Assembly: GCA_023442085.1 (NCBI GenBank)
Contig: JAEZMT010000113.1
Span: forward strand, 1-12,228
Direction: 5' to 3'
DNA from: Pseudomonadota bacterium
GTDB taxonomy: Bacteria > Pseudomonadota > Alphaproteobacteria > Rhizobiales > Xanthobacteraceae
DNA length: 12,228 nucleotides
A program made the position numbers and the translations under genes. The notes below the pieces were generated by a model. That model did no database searches and had not been told where the DNA came from. It worked only from the letters and a program-made list of their open reading frames with translations. This document shows, piece by piece, positions 6,419 to 12,228 of this stretch; the stretch's first letter is position 1, and each line of letters starts with the position of its first letter.

Positions 6419-6444
6419 GCCGGCCCCCTCATAGGGTGGCCGGC
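6419..6444 (-). terminator. Hairpin downstream of phaR
   Basis: GCCGGCC-CCC / GGG-(T)-GGCCGGC forms a 10-bp stem with one bulged base and a 5-base loop, starting 12 bases beyond the phaR stop codon. On the minus strand the sequence after it is only modestly T-rich, so this is probably the phaR transcript end but not an ideal intrinsic terminator. Confidence 0.5.
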
Positions 6445-6456
6445 GGCGCGGGTCGA

Positions 6457-7149
6457 TCAGCTGCCGCTGCCTTCCTTCGGCTGGCTGCGGGCTTCAGCGG
6501 GAGCATCGTTCTTGGCCACGAGCTTGGGCTCCGGCTTGGGAACGAGCTGCTCCAGCTTGGCCTGCATGTCGGCCATCTGGCGCTTGAGGGCGTCGAGTTC
6601 GTCGACACGCTCGGGCTGCGCGGAGGCAGCCGCCGCGGGCGCGGCGGCCGGAGTGGCGGGCGTCGCCGGCTCGTCGCCCTTCGGGAAGGGCAGGAACATG
6701 TGGAAGGCGCGCTCGAACACTTCCATGTTGCGGCGCACCGTCTCGTCCAGGCCGGCAAACGGAGCGCCCGGCACCGGAAAGGGCGTGCCGGCAAGCGTCT
6801 GGGAGAGGTGATCCCGGAACTTGCCCTGATCCTTGGTGAAGCTGTCGATCGACGCTTCCAGGTAACGAGGCACCAGCATCTGCATGCTGTCACCGTAGAA
6901 GCGGATGATCTGGCGCAAGAAAGCGATGGGCAGAAGGTTCTGCCCCTTGTTTTCCTGCTCGAAGATGATCTGCGTCAGTACGGAATGAGTAATGTCTTCG
7001 CCGTTCTTGGCGTCATACACCACGAAATCCTCGCCTTCCTTCACCATGTTGGCGAGGTCTTCGAGAGTCACGTAGGTGCTGGTCCCCGTGTTGTAGAGAC
7101 GGCGGTTCGCGTATTTCTTTATGGTGACTGGCTCTTGCGATTTGGCCAT
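6457..7149 (-). CDS. phaR: Polyhydroxyalkanoate synthesis regulator PhaR
   Basis: 230 residues beginning MAKSQEPVTIKKYANRRLYN. Residues 10-66 form the PHB/PHA accumulation regulator DNA-binding domain (KKYANRRLYNT, YVTLEDLANMVKEGEDFVVYDAKNGEDIT). Residues 72-112 form the second conserved domain (LLPIAFLRQIIRFYGDSMQMLVPRYLE). An Ala/Pro-rich linker (about 160-178) leads to a short coiled-coil segment with heptad Leu/Met (ERVDELDALKRQMADMQAKLEQL). In Paracoccus and rhizobia this protein represses phasin and PHA-synthesis genes and its own gene, and is released by binding to nascent polymer. The ATG at 7147-7149 has AAGGAAA about 14 bases upstream. It is divergent from phaA, the usual rhizobial arrangement (there also called AniA). 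The C-terminal tail is longer and more low-complexity than the domain core requires. Confidence 0.96.
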   Translation of the reverse strand: MAKSQEPVTIKKYANRRLYNTGTSTYVTLEDLANMVKEGEDFVVYDAKNGEDITHSVLTQIIFEQENKGQNLLPIAFLRQIIRFYGDSMQMLVPRYLEASIDSFTKDQGKFRDHLSQTLAGTPFPVPGAPFAGLDETVRRNMEVFERAFHMFLPFPKGDEPATPATPAAAPAAAASAQPERVDELDALKRQMADMQAKLEQLVPKPEPKLVAKNDAPAEARSQPKEGSGS

Positions 7150-7424
7150 CGTCCGGTCATCCGTTTCCTTGGGCGGAACGGCAGGTTAAGGCGTTTCCAA
7201 GTGCAGAGCTACCACTTTGTGTGCGCTGCCCATGCCGCCTTTCGCAGCGCGGTTCCCGGCTGTCCCGACCAAGGTTGAACAGCTGCTTTTGATCCGCCCC
7301 CTTGCCATGCGATGGGTCATTGACACATGGTCCGGCCCGGACACGATAGAGGTCAAGCCTTCCCACTCGCCATCCGGCACCGAGGCGCGGAGCCACCCGC
7401 CCGATCTTCCCAGGAGAGACATCC
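7150..7424. promoter_or_regulatory. phaR-phaA divergent control region
   Basis: These 275 bases hold both start regions. For phaA, a perfect -35 TTGACA (7320-7325) is followed by candidate -10 sequences ACGATA (17-base spacer) or CGATAG (18-base spacer); the -10 is weak. The -35 overlaps a GTCA-T-TGAC inverted repeat (7316-7324). Closer to phaR lies a 7-bp inverted repeat GCGCTGC / GCAGCGC (7223-7250) with a 14-base spacer; see the separate entry. I found no confident phaR promoter. GGAGAG at 7411-7416 is the phaA ribosome-binding site. Confidence 0.55.
7223..7250. promoter_or_regulatory. Candidate PhaR operator: GCGCTGC-N14-GCAGCGC
   Basis: Two perfect 7-base arms have centres 21 bp apart, two helical turns, so a dimeric regulator could contact both from one DNA face. 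PhaR in Paracoccus and Rhodobacter binds CTGC-N3/4-GCAG sites; here the same half-sites occur with a wider spacer. More CTGC/GCAG half-sites lie at 7181-7184, 7203-7206 and 7283-7286. The PhaR assignment is inference. Confidence 0.4.
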
Positions 7425-8603
7425 ATGAAGGACGAGGTCGTCATCGTCGCCGCCGCGCGCACCCCCGTCGGGTCGTTCAACGGCGCGCTCGGCACACTTC
7501 CCGCCCACGAGCTCGGCGCGATTGCCATCAAGGCCGCCCTTGAGCGTGCCGGCGTTGCGCCCGCCGCCGTGAGCGAAGTCATTCTGGGGCAGGTGCTCAC
7601 CGCCGCCCAGGGCCAGAACCCCGCCCGCCAGGCCTCGATCAAGGCCGGCGTGCCCATCGAGGCGCCCGCATACGAGGTGCAGATGGTGTGCGGCTCGGGC
7701 CTGCGCTCGGTCGCGCTCGGCGCCCAGGCCATCGCCAACGGCGACAGTGAGGTCGTGGTGGCCGGCGGCCAGGAATCCATGAGCCAGTCCACCCACGCCG
7801 CGCACCTGCGCAACGGCGTGCGCATGGGCAATGCGGACTTCGCCGATACCATGATCAAGGACGGCCTGTGGGACGCCTTCAACGGCTACCACATGGGCGT
7901 GACCGCCGAGAACGTGGCCAAGGAATTCCAGATCACCCGCGCCGAGCAGGACGAGTTCGCCGTGGCCTCCCAGAACAAGGCCGAGGCGGCCCAGAAGGGT
8001 GGCAAGTTCAAGGATGAGATCGTCCCCGTCACCATTTCGACCCGCAAGGGCGACGTGGTGGTGGATCAGGACGAGTACATCCGCCATGGCGCCAGCATCG
8101 ACGCCATGCAGAAGCTGAAGCCCGCCTTCGCCAAGGACGGCACGGTAACCGCCGGCAACGCCTCCGGCATCAATGACGGCGCCGCCGCCGTGGTGCTCAT
8201 GAGCGCCGCCAAGGCCAAGGCCGAGGGCAAGACCCCGCTCGCCCGCATCGTCTCCTGGGCCCAGGCCGGCGTCGATCCGGCGGTGATGGGCACGGGCCCG
8301 ATCCCGGCCTCCAAGCTGGCGCTGGAGAAGGCCGGCTGGTCCAAGGACGACCTCGACCTCATCGAGGCCAACGAGGCGTTCGCCGCGCAGGCCATCGCCG
8401 TCAACAAGGGCCTCGGCTGGGACACCTCCAAGGTCAACGTGAACGGCGGCGCCATCGCCATCGGCCACCCCATCGGCGCCTCCGGCACCCGCATTCTTGT
8501 GACCCTGCTGCACGAGATGCAGAAGCGCGATGCCAAGAAGGGCCTCGCCACCCTCTGCATCGGCGGCGGCATGGGCATTGCCATGTGCCTTGAGCGTGAC
8601 TGA
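7425..8603 (+). CDS. phaA: Acetyl-CoA acetyltransferase (beta-ketothiolase) PhaA
   Basis: 392 residues, the length of Zoogloea/Cupriavidus PhaA. It condenses two acetyl-CoA to acetoacetyl-CoA in the cytoplasm, the first step of polyhydroxybutyrate synthesis and of the ethylmalonyl-CoA pathway. All catalytic residues fall at the canonical numbers: the acylated Cys89 in MVCGSGLRS, Asn316 in EANEAFA, His348 in AIGHPIGASG and the base Cys378 in CIGGG. The N-terminal VIVAAARTPVGSFNGAL is typical of biosynthetic thiolases. The start ATG at 7425 follows GGAGAG. Codons are strongly GC-ending, consistent with high expression. phaB lies downstream on the same strand but 251 bases away, a wide gap for a tight operon. 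The stop codon lies inside a 17-bp tandem repeat. Confidence 0.98.
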   Translation: MKDEVVIVAAARTPVGSFNGALGTLPAHELGAIAIKAALERAGVAPAAVSEVILGQVLTAAQGQNPARQASIKAGVPIEAPAYEVQMVCGSGLRSVALGAQAIANGDSEVVVAGGQESMSQSTHAAHLRNGVRMGNADFADTMIKDGLWDAFNGYHMGVTAENVAKEFQITRAEQDEFAVASQNKAEAAQKGGKFKDEIVPVTISTRKGDVVVDQDEYIRHGASIDAMQKLKPAFAKDGTVTAGNASGINDGAAAVVLMSAAKAKAEGKTPLARIVSWAQAGVDPAVMGTGPIPASKLALEKAGWSKDDLDLIEANEAFAAQAIAVNKGLGWDTSKVNVNGGAIAIGHPIGASGTRILVTLLHEMQKRDAKKGLATLCIGGGMGIAMCLERD

Positions 8604-8658
8604 GCCTCGAGCGCGACTAAGCCTCGAGCAAGACTGAGCCGCGAGCGCCACCAGCCGC
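8592..8658 (+). repeat. 17-bp direct tandem repeat spanning the phaA stop codon
   Basis: Successive units start at 8592, 8609, 8626 and 8643: GAGCGTGACTGAGCCTC, GAGCGCGACTAAGCCTC, GAGCAAGACTGAGCCGC, and a degenerate fourth unit. The first unit supplies the last three phaA codons (Glu-Arg-Asp) and the TGA stop. The second and third each contain a GAC-stop string (TAA, TGA) but in other reading frames. The pattern looks like replication-slippage duplication of the gene's end. Confidence 0.85.
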
Positions 8659-8678
8659 TCCGCTCTCAGGCAACCGGA

Positions 8679-8702
8679 CGGAAGCCTCGCCCCGGGCTTC
8701 CG
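8679..8702 (+). terminator. Hairpin in the phaA-phaB gap
   Basis: CGGAAGCC / GGCTTCCG (8 bp) encloses an 8-base loop, 75 bases after the phaA stop. There is no T-run after it, so it may be a partial terminator or RNA-stability element between phaA and phaB rather than a full stop. Confidence 0.35.
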
Positions 8703-8789
8703 CTCCAAGCTGGGCCGCGACGTTGGATCGCGGCCGGCGGTTTCCAACCGGAAACATCGACTTGCTACACACCGCCGGAGCGTGGCTCG

Positions 8790-8806
8790 ACCCGCTTCGG
8801 CCGGGT
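8790..8806 (+). other. cUUCGg-capped hairpin in the phaB leader
   Basis: ACCC-GC-TTCG-GC-(C)-GGGT folds into a six-pair stem with one bulged C and the exceptionally stable C(UUCG)G tetraloop, ending 36 bases before the phaB Shine-Dalgarno. It may stabilise the phaB mRNA 5' region or mark a processing end; no regulatory role can be shown. Confidence 0.35.
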
Positions 8807-8854
8807 GGGGGAGTCTTCAGGTCGAGCCAATAGAGTGAAATGAAGGAGGGAACC

Positions 8855-9577
8855 ATGGGACGCGTCGCATTGGTCACGGGCGGCACGCGGGGTATCGGCG
8901 AGGCGATCTCGGTGGCGCTGAAGGCCGCCGGTCAGACGGTGGTCGCCAATTTCGCGGGCAATGAAGAGGCCGCCAAGGCCTTCACTGAAAAGACCGGCAT
9001 CCCCGCCTACAAGTGGGACGTTTCCGATTTCGAGGCCTGCAAGGCAGGCATCGCCAAGGTGGAAGCCGAGGTTGGTCCGATCGAGATCCTCGTCAACAAT
9101 GCCGGCATTACCCGCGACGGCCAGTTCCACAAGATGTCGCTCGACCAGTGGAACGCGGTGATCAACACCAACCTCAACTCCGCCTTCAACATGACGCGCA
9201 ACGTCATCGAGGGCATGCGCGACCGCAAGTTCGGCCGCATCGTCTGCATCTCGTCCATCAATGGACAGAAGGGCCAGTTCGGCCAGACCAATTACTCGGC
9301 CGCCAAGGCCGGCGAGATCGGCTTCGTGAAGGCCCTCGCGCAGGAAACCGCGAAGCTCGGCATCACGGTCAACGCTATCGCCCCCGGCTATATCGCCACC
9401 GAGATGGTGCGCGCGGTGCCGGCGGAGGCGCTGGCCAAGATCGTGGCGACGATCCCGGTCGGTCGCCTCGGCGAGCCGGAGGATATCGCCCGCGCAGTGG
9501 TGTTCCTCACCTCCGACGACGCCGGCTTCATCACCGGCTCGACCATGACCGTGAACGGCGCCCAGTACATCTGCTGA
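8855..9577 (+). CDS. phaB: NADPH-dependent acetoacetyl-CoA reductase PhaB
   Basis: 240 residues, a classical short-chain dehydrogenase that reduces acetoacetyl-CoA to (R)-3-hydroxybutyryl-CoA, the polyhydroxybutyrate monomer. The cofactor-binding TGGTRGIGEAIS is at residues 8-19 and NNAG at 81-84. The catalytic triad is Ser134, Tyr147 and Lys151 in the ISSINGQKGQFGQTNYSAAK stretch, with the QKGQFGQTNYSAAKAG segment diagnostic of PhaB among SDRs. The C-terminus is VNGAQYIC. The start at 8855 is chosen because a near-perfect AAGGAGGG (8843-8850) lies four bases upstream; an in-frame ATG at 8840 overlaps that site. PhaB is the partner of PhaA upstream. The PHA synthase gene phaC is not in the window, and in rhizobia it is usually at another locus. 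Confidence 0.97.
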   Translation: MGRVALVTGGTRGIGEAISVALKAAGQTVVANFAGNEEAAKAFTEKTGIPAYKWDVSDFEACKAGIAKVEAEVGPIEILVNNAGITRDGQFHKMSLDQWNAVINTNLNSAFNMTRNVIEGMRDRKFGRIVCISSINGQKGQFGQTNYSAAKAGEIGFVKALAQETAKLGITVNAIAPGYIATEMVRAVPAEALAKIVATIPVGRLGEPEDIARAVVFLTSDDAGFITGSTMTVNGAQYIC

Positions 9578-9599
9578 TCGCGCTACCGCGCTGATGAAG

Positions 9600-9638
9600 A
9601 CGGCCCGCGTCCCTCCCGGACGCGGGCCGTTCGCATTT
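9600..9638 (+). terminator. Intrinsic terminator after phaB
   Basis: A perfect 13-bp stem ACGGCCCGCGTCC / GGACGCGGGCCGT (9600-9612, 9618-9630) closes a CTCCC loop and is followed by TCGCATTTT. It lies 22 bases after the phaB stop. The other side lacks an A-run, so it mainly serves the plus strand. Confidence 0.9.
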
Positions 9639-9649
9639 TCAGGCGTATT

Positions 9650-10105
9650 TCAGACTACCAGCGTCTGGAGCAGCGCCCGAACCGGCTCGGGAATCGGCAC
9701 CGGCCGCTGCGTCGCCCGCTCCACATAGACATGGACGAAATGCCCCTGCGCCGCCGCGCTCGGGTCGTCGCCCTGGAACAGGGCGATCTGGTAGCGCACC
9801 GACGATGACCCCAGCTTCGCCACCCGCATCCCGGCCATCACCGGGGCCGGATAGGTGAGGCTGCGGAAGTATGTGCAGCGTGTCTCCACCACCAGGCCGA
9901 TCACCGGGCTGGTCTGCGGGTCCAGCAGGCCGGCCGTAACCAGGTGTTCGTTCACCACCGTGTCGAAGTAGGAATAATAGACCACGTTGTTCACGTGGCC
10001 GTAGACGTCCACGTCCATCCACCGGGTCGTGATCGGCAGCACATGACGGAAGCCGTCGATCGTTACCGGCTCCTCGCGCGCCACCGTTCCCCCTGCCCCG
10101 CTCAT
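9650..10105 (-). CDS. Acyl-CoA thioesterase, 4-hydroxybenzoyl-CoA thioesterase (hot-dog) family
   Basis: 151 residues from the ATG at 10103-10105, which has an excellent AAGGAGGGG 7-8 bases upstream; the longer frame to 10135 has none. The hot-dog signature is WMDVDVYGHVNN (residues 29-40), with Asp33 in the position of the catalytic Asp17 of Pseudomonas 4-hydroxybenzoyl-CoA thioesterase. It continues into VVYYSYFDTVVNEHL, forming the central helix. ETRCTYFRSLTYP (74-86) and the VRYQIALF strand complete the fold. Such enzymes hydrolyse aromatic or fatty acyl-CoA esters in the cytoplasm; the substrate is not readable. It lies 74 bases downstream of the methyltransferase-fold gene on the same strand, so co-transcription is likely. 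Proximity to the pha genes may be accidental, since they are on the opposite strand beyond a terminator. Confidence 0.88.
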   Translation of the reverse strand: MSGAGGTVAREEPVTIDGFRHVLPITTRWMDVDVYGHVNNVVYYSYFDTVVNEHLVTAGLLDPQTSPVIGLVVETRCTYFRSLTYPAPVMAGMRVAKLGSSSVRYQIALFQGDDPSAAAQGHFVHVYVERATQRPVPIPEPVRALLQTLVV

Positions 10106-10179
10106 GTCAGCCCCTCCTTCGCATCTCCCCGCCATTTAGAGGGAAGGGACGGACAAGGCCAAGCGCTGCGCTGCAGCGG

Positions 10180-11100
10180 TCAGCCGGGCTCGTCACCCGG
10201 CGGCAGTGGCTGCTCCGGCACCTTGAGGGCATCGGCGAGACGCATGCGCGCGGAGCCGGGCTGCAGCGGCTTCTGCTGGCTCTCGTGCGGCGCCCAGCCG
10301 GACAGGAACACGATCTCGAACGTCGCCCGCACCTTGCCGTCGGCATCGGCGAATTGCTCGGCATAGATCTCGGCCGCGCGCAGCAGCGTCGCCCGGCGCA
10401 GCGGCACCCGCCGACGTTCGTTGAGCGCGTTGGCTCCGCCCATGCGCCGCAGATCGGAGAACAGGGTGAAGGGCGAGGAATAGCGCACCACCACGCGGTC
10501 CACGTCCGTCACGGGGAGAGCGAACCCCGCCCGTTGCAGCAGGGCGCCGAGATCGCGCACATCGGCGAATGGCGCGACACGGGGCGAAAGGCCGCCCGTG
10601 GTTTCGCTCTCGGCGATGGCAAAAGCCTGCCGCAGCTCGGTGAGGCTGCCGCCGCCGAGCAGCGCTGCCATGAACAACCCGTCCGGCTTCAGCGCCCGCC
10701 GCACCTGCGCCAGCACACCGGGCAGATCGTTGACCGATTGCAGCGCCAGCGCGGAAACCACCAGATCAAGACTGCCCGCGGCGAACGGGAGCGCCTCCTC
10801 GTCGGAAACGACGGCGGGCGGCGCGAGATCATGGGCCAGCGGCGCGGCGCGGACGAGATGCTCCACCGCCGGATGACGGGCCAGCGCCTGCGTCAGCACG
10901 CCGGTGGGCGTGCCGAGATCCACGGCGCTGGAGAAGGTCCGCTTTACCGCGGATAGGCGGTCCGCCACATCCTCCGCCGCCCGCTCCAGAAGGAAGGTCT
11001 CCGGCCCCTGCGCGGCCGCGCGGGCCAGACGCTGCCGGATCAGGGCGCGATCGAAGACAAGGTGGGGCGCGGTTTCGGAGGCGGGGGTCATGGGCCGCAT
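10180..11100 (-). CDS. Class I SAM-methyltransferase-fold protein, NDUFAF5/BioC-like
   Basis: About 306 residues. N-terminal VFDRALIRQRLARAA and LLERAAEDVADRLSAV match the opening of the alphaproteobacterial counterparts of mitochondrial NDUFAF5, a complex I assembly factor. The methyltransferase core follows: DLGTPTG at motif I (61-67), EEALPFAAGSLDLVVSALALQSVNDLPG (motifs II-IV) and VRRALKPDGLFMAALLGG. Motif I is unusual, with Thr-Pro where Cys/Ser-Gly is expected. The C-terminal part contains FTLFSDLRRMGGANALNERR and ends in a Pro-rich tail. Function (complex I arginine modification or a biotin-pathway-like methyl transfer) is inference. The start is uncertain: ATG at 11100 is used; ATG at 11091 fits the family start equally; a GTG at 11145 has an AGGA upstream but adds residues not typical of the family. 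Confidence 0.82.
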   Translation of the reverse strand: MRPMTPASETAPHLVFDRALIRQRLARAAAQGPETFLLERAAEDVADRLSAVKRTFSSAVDLGTPTGVLTQALARHPAVEHLVRAAPLAHDLAPPAVVSDEEALPFAAGSLDLVVSALALQSVNDLPGVLAQVRRALKPDGLFMAALLGGGSLTELRQAFAIAESETTGGLSPRVAPFADVRDLGALLQRAGFALPVTDVDRVVVRYSSPFTLFSDLRRMGGANALNERRRVPLRRATLLRAAEIYAEQFADADGKVRATFEIVFLSGWAPHESQQKPLQPGSARMRLADALKVPEQPLPPGDEPG

Positions 11101-11280
11101 ATAGGCGCTCGCGACGGCGGATGCACCTGCCGGCCAGTCTTCCACGCCGATCCTGCCCGCCGTTTCTGCCTGTCCCGGGAAAGCTGCCTTTCCCGCCGCG
11201 CTTATTGATCGGTTCCCGGCGAGCCGCTACAGGCCACGGACCATATAAGACTTTGGCACAAGCGGACGGGAGAGCGCCCA
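11101..11280. promoter_or_regulatory. Divergent start region of the methyltransferase-fold gene and glycerate kinase
   Basis: For the kinase, TATAAG at 11244-11249 resembles a -10 but lacks a -35 at proper spacing; a second option is TTGATC (11205-11210) with TACAGG 17 bases on. GGGAGAG (11268-11274) is the kinase ribosome-binding site. On the minus strand, CTATAT (11099-11104), an alphaproteobacterial-type -10, overlaps the methyltransferase start, which has no Shine-Dalgarno there. Confidence 0.35.
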
Positions 11281-12228
11281 TGGATAAGGCAACCGGGACC
11301 ACGGCAACCGCCTCCGACAGGGACATCCTGCTCTCCCTCTTCGATGCCGCTTTGGCCGCCGCTCTGCCGGAGGGCAAGTTCAAGGACCGCCTCCCCGCCC
11401 CGCCCGACGCCGCCAAGGGCGGCCGCACTATCGTGATCGGCGCCGGCAAGGCCTCCGCCCGCATGGCACGCGCTTTCGAGGAGGAATGGGGCCGCCCTTG
11501 CGAAGGTCTCATCGTGACCCGCTACGGCCATGGCTGCGAGACCAAGCACATCGAGATCGTCGAAGCCGCCCATCCGGTGCCCGACCAGGCGGGGCTCGAC
11601 GCTGCCCGCCGCATCCTGGAGCTCGCGCGCAGCGCGGGGCCGGACGACCTCGTGGTGTGCCTCATGTCCGGCGGCGCCTCCTCGCTGCTGACCCTGCCGG
11701 CCGAGGGGCTGACGCTGGCCGACAAGCAGGCGCTGAATTCCGCTTTGCTCAAGTCCGGAGCGCCCATCGGCGTGATGAACCGGGTGCGCAAGTCCATGTC
11801 GGCCATCAAGGGCGGCCGCCTCGCCGCCGCCATCGCGCCGGCACGGGCCGTCACCTATCTCATCTCGGACGTGCCCGGCGACGATCCCGCCGCCATCGGC
11901 TCCGGCCCCACCATTCCCGAGGCGTCGGACCCCGAGGCGGTGCTCGGCCTGATGCGCACCTGGGGCATCCAGATCACCGACAAGCTGGAGCAGGTCATCC
12001 GCGCCAACACGGTCGCGGGCGACGCCATTCCCGGCCAGGAGGTGCACATGATCGCGACGCCGCTCATGGCGCTGAAGGCCGCGGAGGAGAAGGCGAAGAC
12101 ACTCGGCCTGACCCCCCTGATCCTCGGCGACGCCATCGAGGGCGAGGCGCGCGAGGCGGGCAACGTCTTCGCCGGCATCGCCCGCTCCGCCTCCGAGCAC
12201 GGCCTGCCGGCTGCCGCGCCCTGCGTGC
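11281..12228 (+). CDS. gckA: Glycerate 2-kinase (GckA/TtuD, MOFRL family), N-terminal 316 residues
   Basis: The frame is open from the ATG at 11281 to the window end; about three quarters of the usual roughly 420 residues are visible. It makes 2-phosphoglycerate from D-glycerate with ATP in the cytoplasm, feeding glyoxylate- or serine-cycle carbon into central metabolism. Older annotation calls such proteins hydroxypyruvate reductase. Recognised motifs are VIGAGKASARMA (residues 52-63, with Lys57 the family's catalytic lysine), YGHG (82-85), AAHPVPD (96-102), LMSGGASSLL (128-137), VRKSMSAIKGGRLA (169-182) and ISDVPGDDPAAIGSGPT (195-211). The C-terminal MOFRL domain lies largely beyond the window. 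GGGAGAG about 6 bases upstream supports the start. The naming gckA versus ttuD depends on pathway context, which this window does not settle. Confidence 0.93.

Noticed and set aside
8592..8658. Possible CRISPR-like repeat
   Set aside because: The 17-bp units are contiguous without unique spacers and degenerate after three copies; this is a minisatellite.
7353..8747. A 464-codon minus-strand open frame opposite phaA
   Set aside because: It is a low-complexity Gly/His/Ala-rich antisense of a catalytically complete thiolase, with no ribosome-binding site.
11202..12200. A 332-codon minus-strand open frame opposite glycerate kinase
   Set aside because: The plus strand encodes the full run of glycerate 2-kinase motifs; the antisense is Gly/Arg/His-rich and has no recognisable domain.

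Overview
The window is high-GC chromosomal DNA whose gene families all have their closest familiar counterparts in Alphaproteobacteria, order Hyphomicrobiales (Rhizobiales). The evidence is phaR divergent from phaA-phaB, an alphaproteobacterial-type HspQ, a cysteine-free bL32 protein, a UbiH-type hydroxylase and a methyltransferase of the type found in rhizobia. A Xanthobacteraceae-like host (Xanthobacter, Azorhizobium, Starkeya) fits from memory of protein families, but this is inference. I see no phage genes, insertion sequences, CRISPR array, tRNA or rRNA; this looks like core chromosome.

Layout. The 3' end of a ubiquinone-type FAD hydroxylase (1-261, +) converges on an AEC-family permease (277-1233, -). 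Upstream of the permease on the same strand is a gamma-glutamylcyclotransferase-fold protein with a Tat-like signal (1329-2141, -). A divergent intergenic region leads to a malyl-CoA-lyase-like CitE/HpcH protein (2281-3321, +), then hspQ (3412-3843, +). A strong bidirectional terminator (3876-3912) separates hspQ from a convergent exported parvulin-type prolyl isomerase (3945-4865, -). Next come rpmF (5249-5434, +), a 496-base stretch with no convincing gene but several hairpins, and a small four-helix membrane protein (5931-6338, +).

The metabolic core is the polyhydroxybutyrate control and synthesis block: phaR (6457-7149, -), divergent from phaA (7425-8603, +) and phaB (8855-9577, +). A clean intrinsic terminator ends phaB. 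Beyond it lie a hot-dog thioesterase (9650-10105, -), a class I methyltransferase-fold protein of the NDUFAF5/BioC type (10180-11100, -) and, divergent from that, a glycerate 2-kinase cut by the window end (11281-12228, +).

How they fit. PhaA and PhaB make (R)-3-hydroxybutyryl-CoA from acetyl-CoA, the precursor of polyhydroxybutyrate and also the entry to the ethylmalonyl-CoA pathway. A malyl-/methylmalyl-CoA lyase would release glyoxylate in that pathway, and glycerate 2-kinase would feed glyoxylate-derived glycerate back into glycolytic intermediates. PhaR would tune the polymer branch. The link between the lyase-like gene, the kinase and the pha genes is inference from function and proximity, not from a shared operon.

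I did not find a clearly new multi-gene system. The best leads are: a lyase-like enzyme with a rebuilt N-terminal motif, a perfect CTGC/GCAG-type inverted repeat between phaR and phaA, a 17-bp minisatellite straddling the phaA stop codon, a Tat-exported cyclotransferase-fold protein, and a methyltransferase-fold protein with a degenerate SAM motif I.
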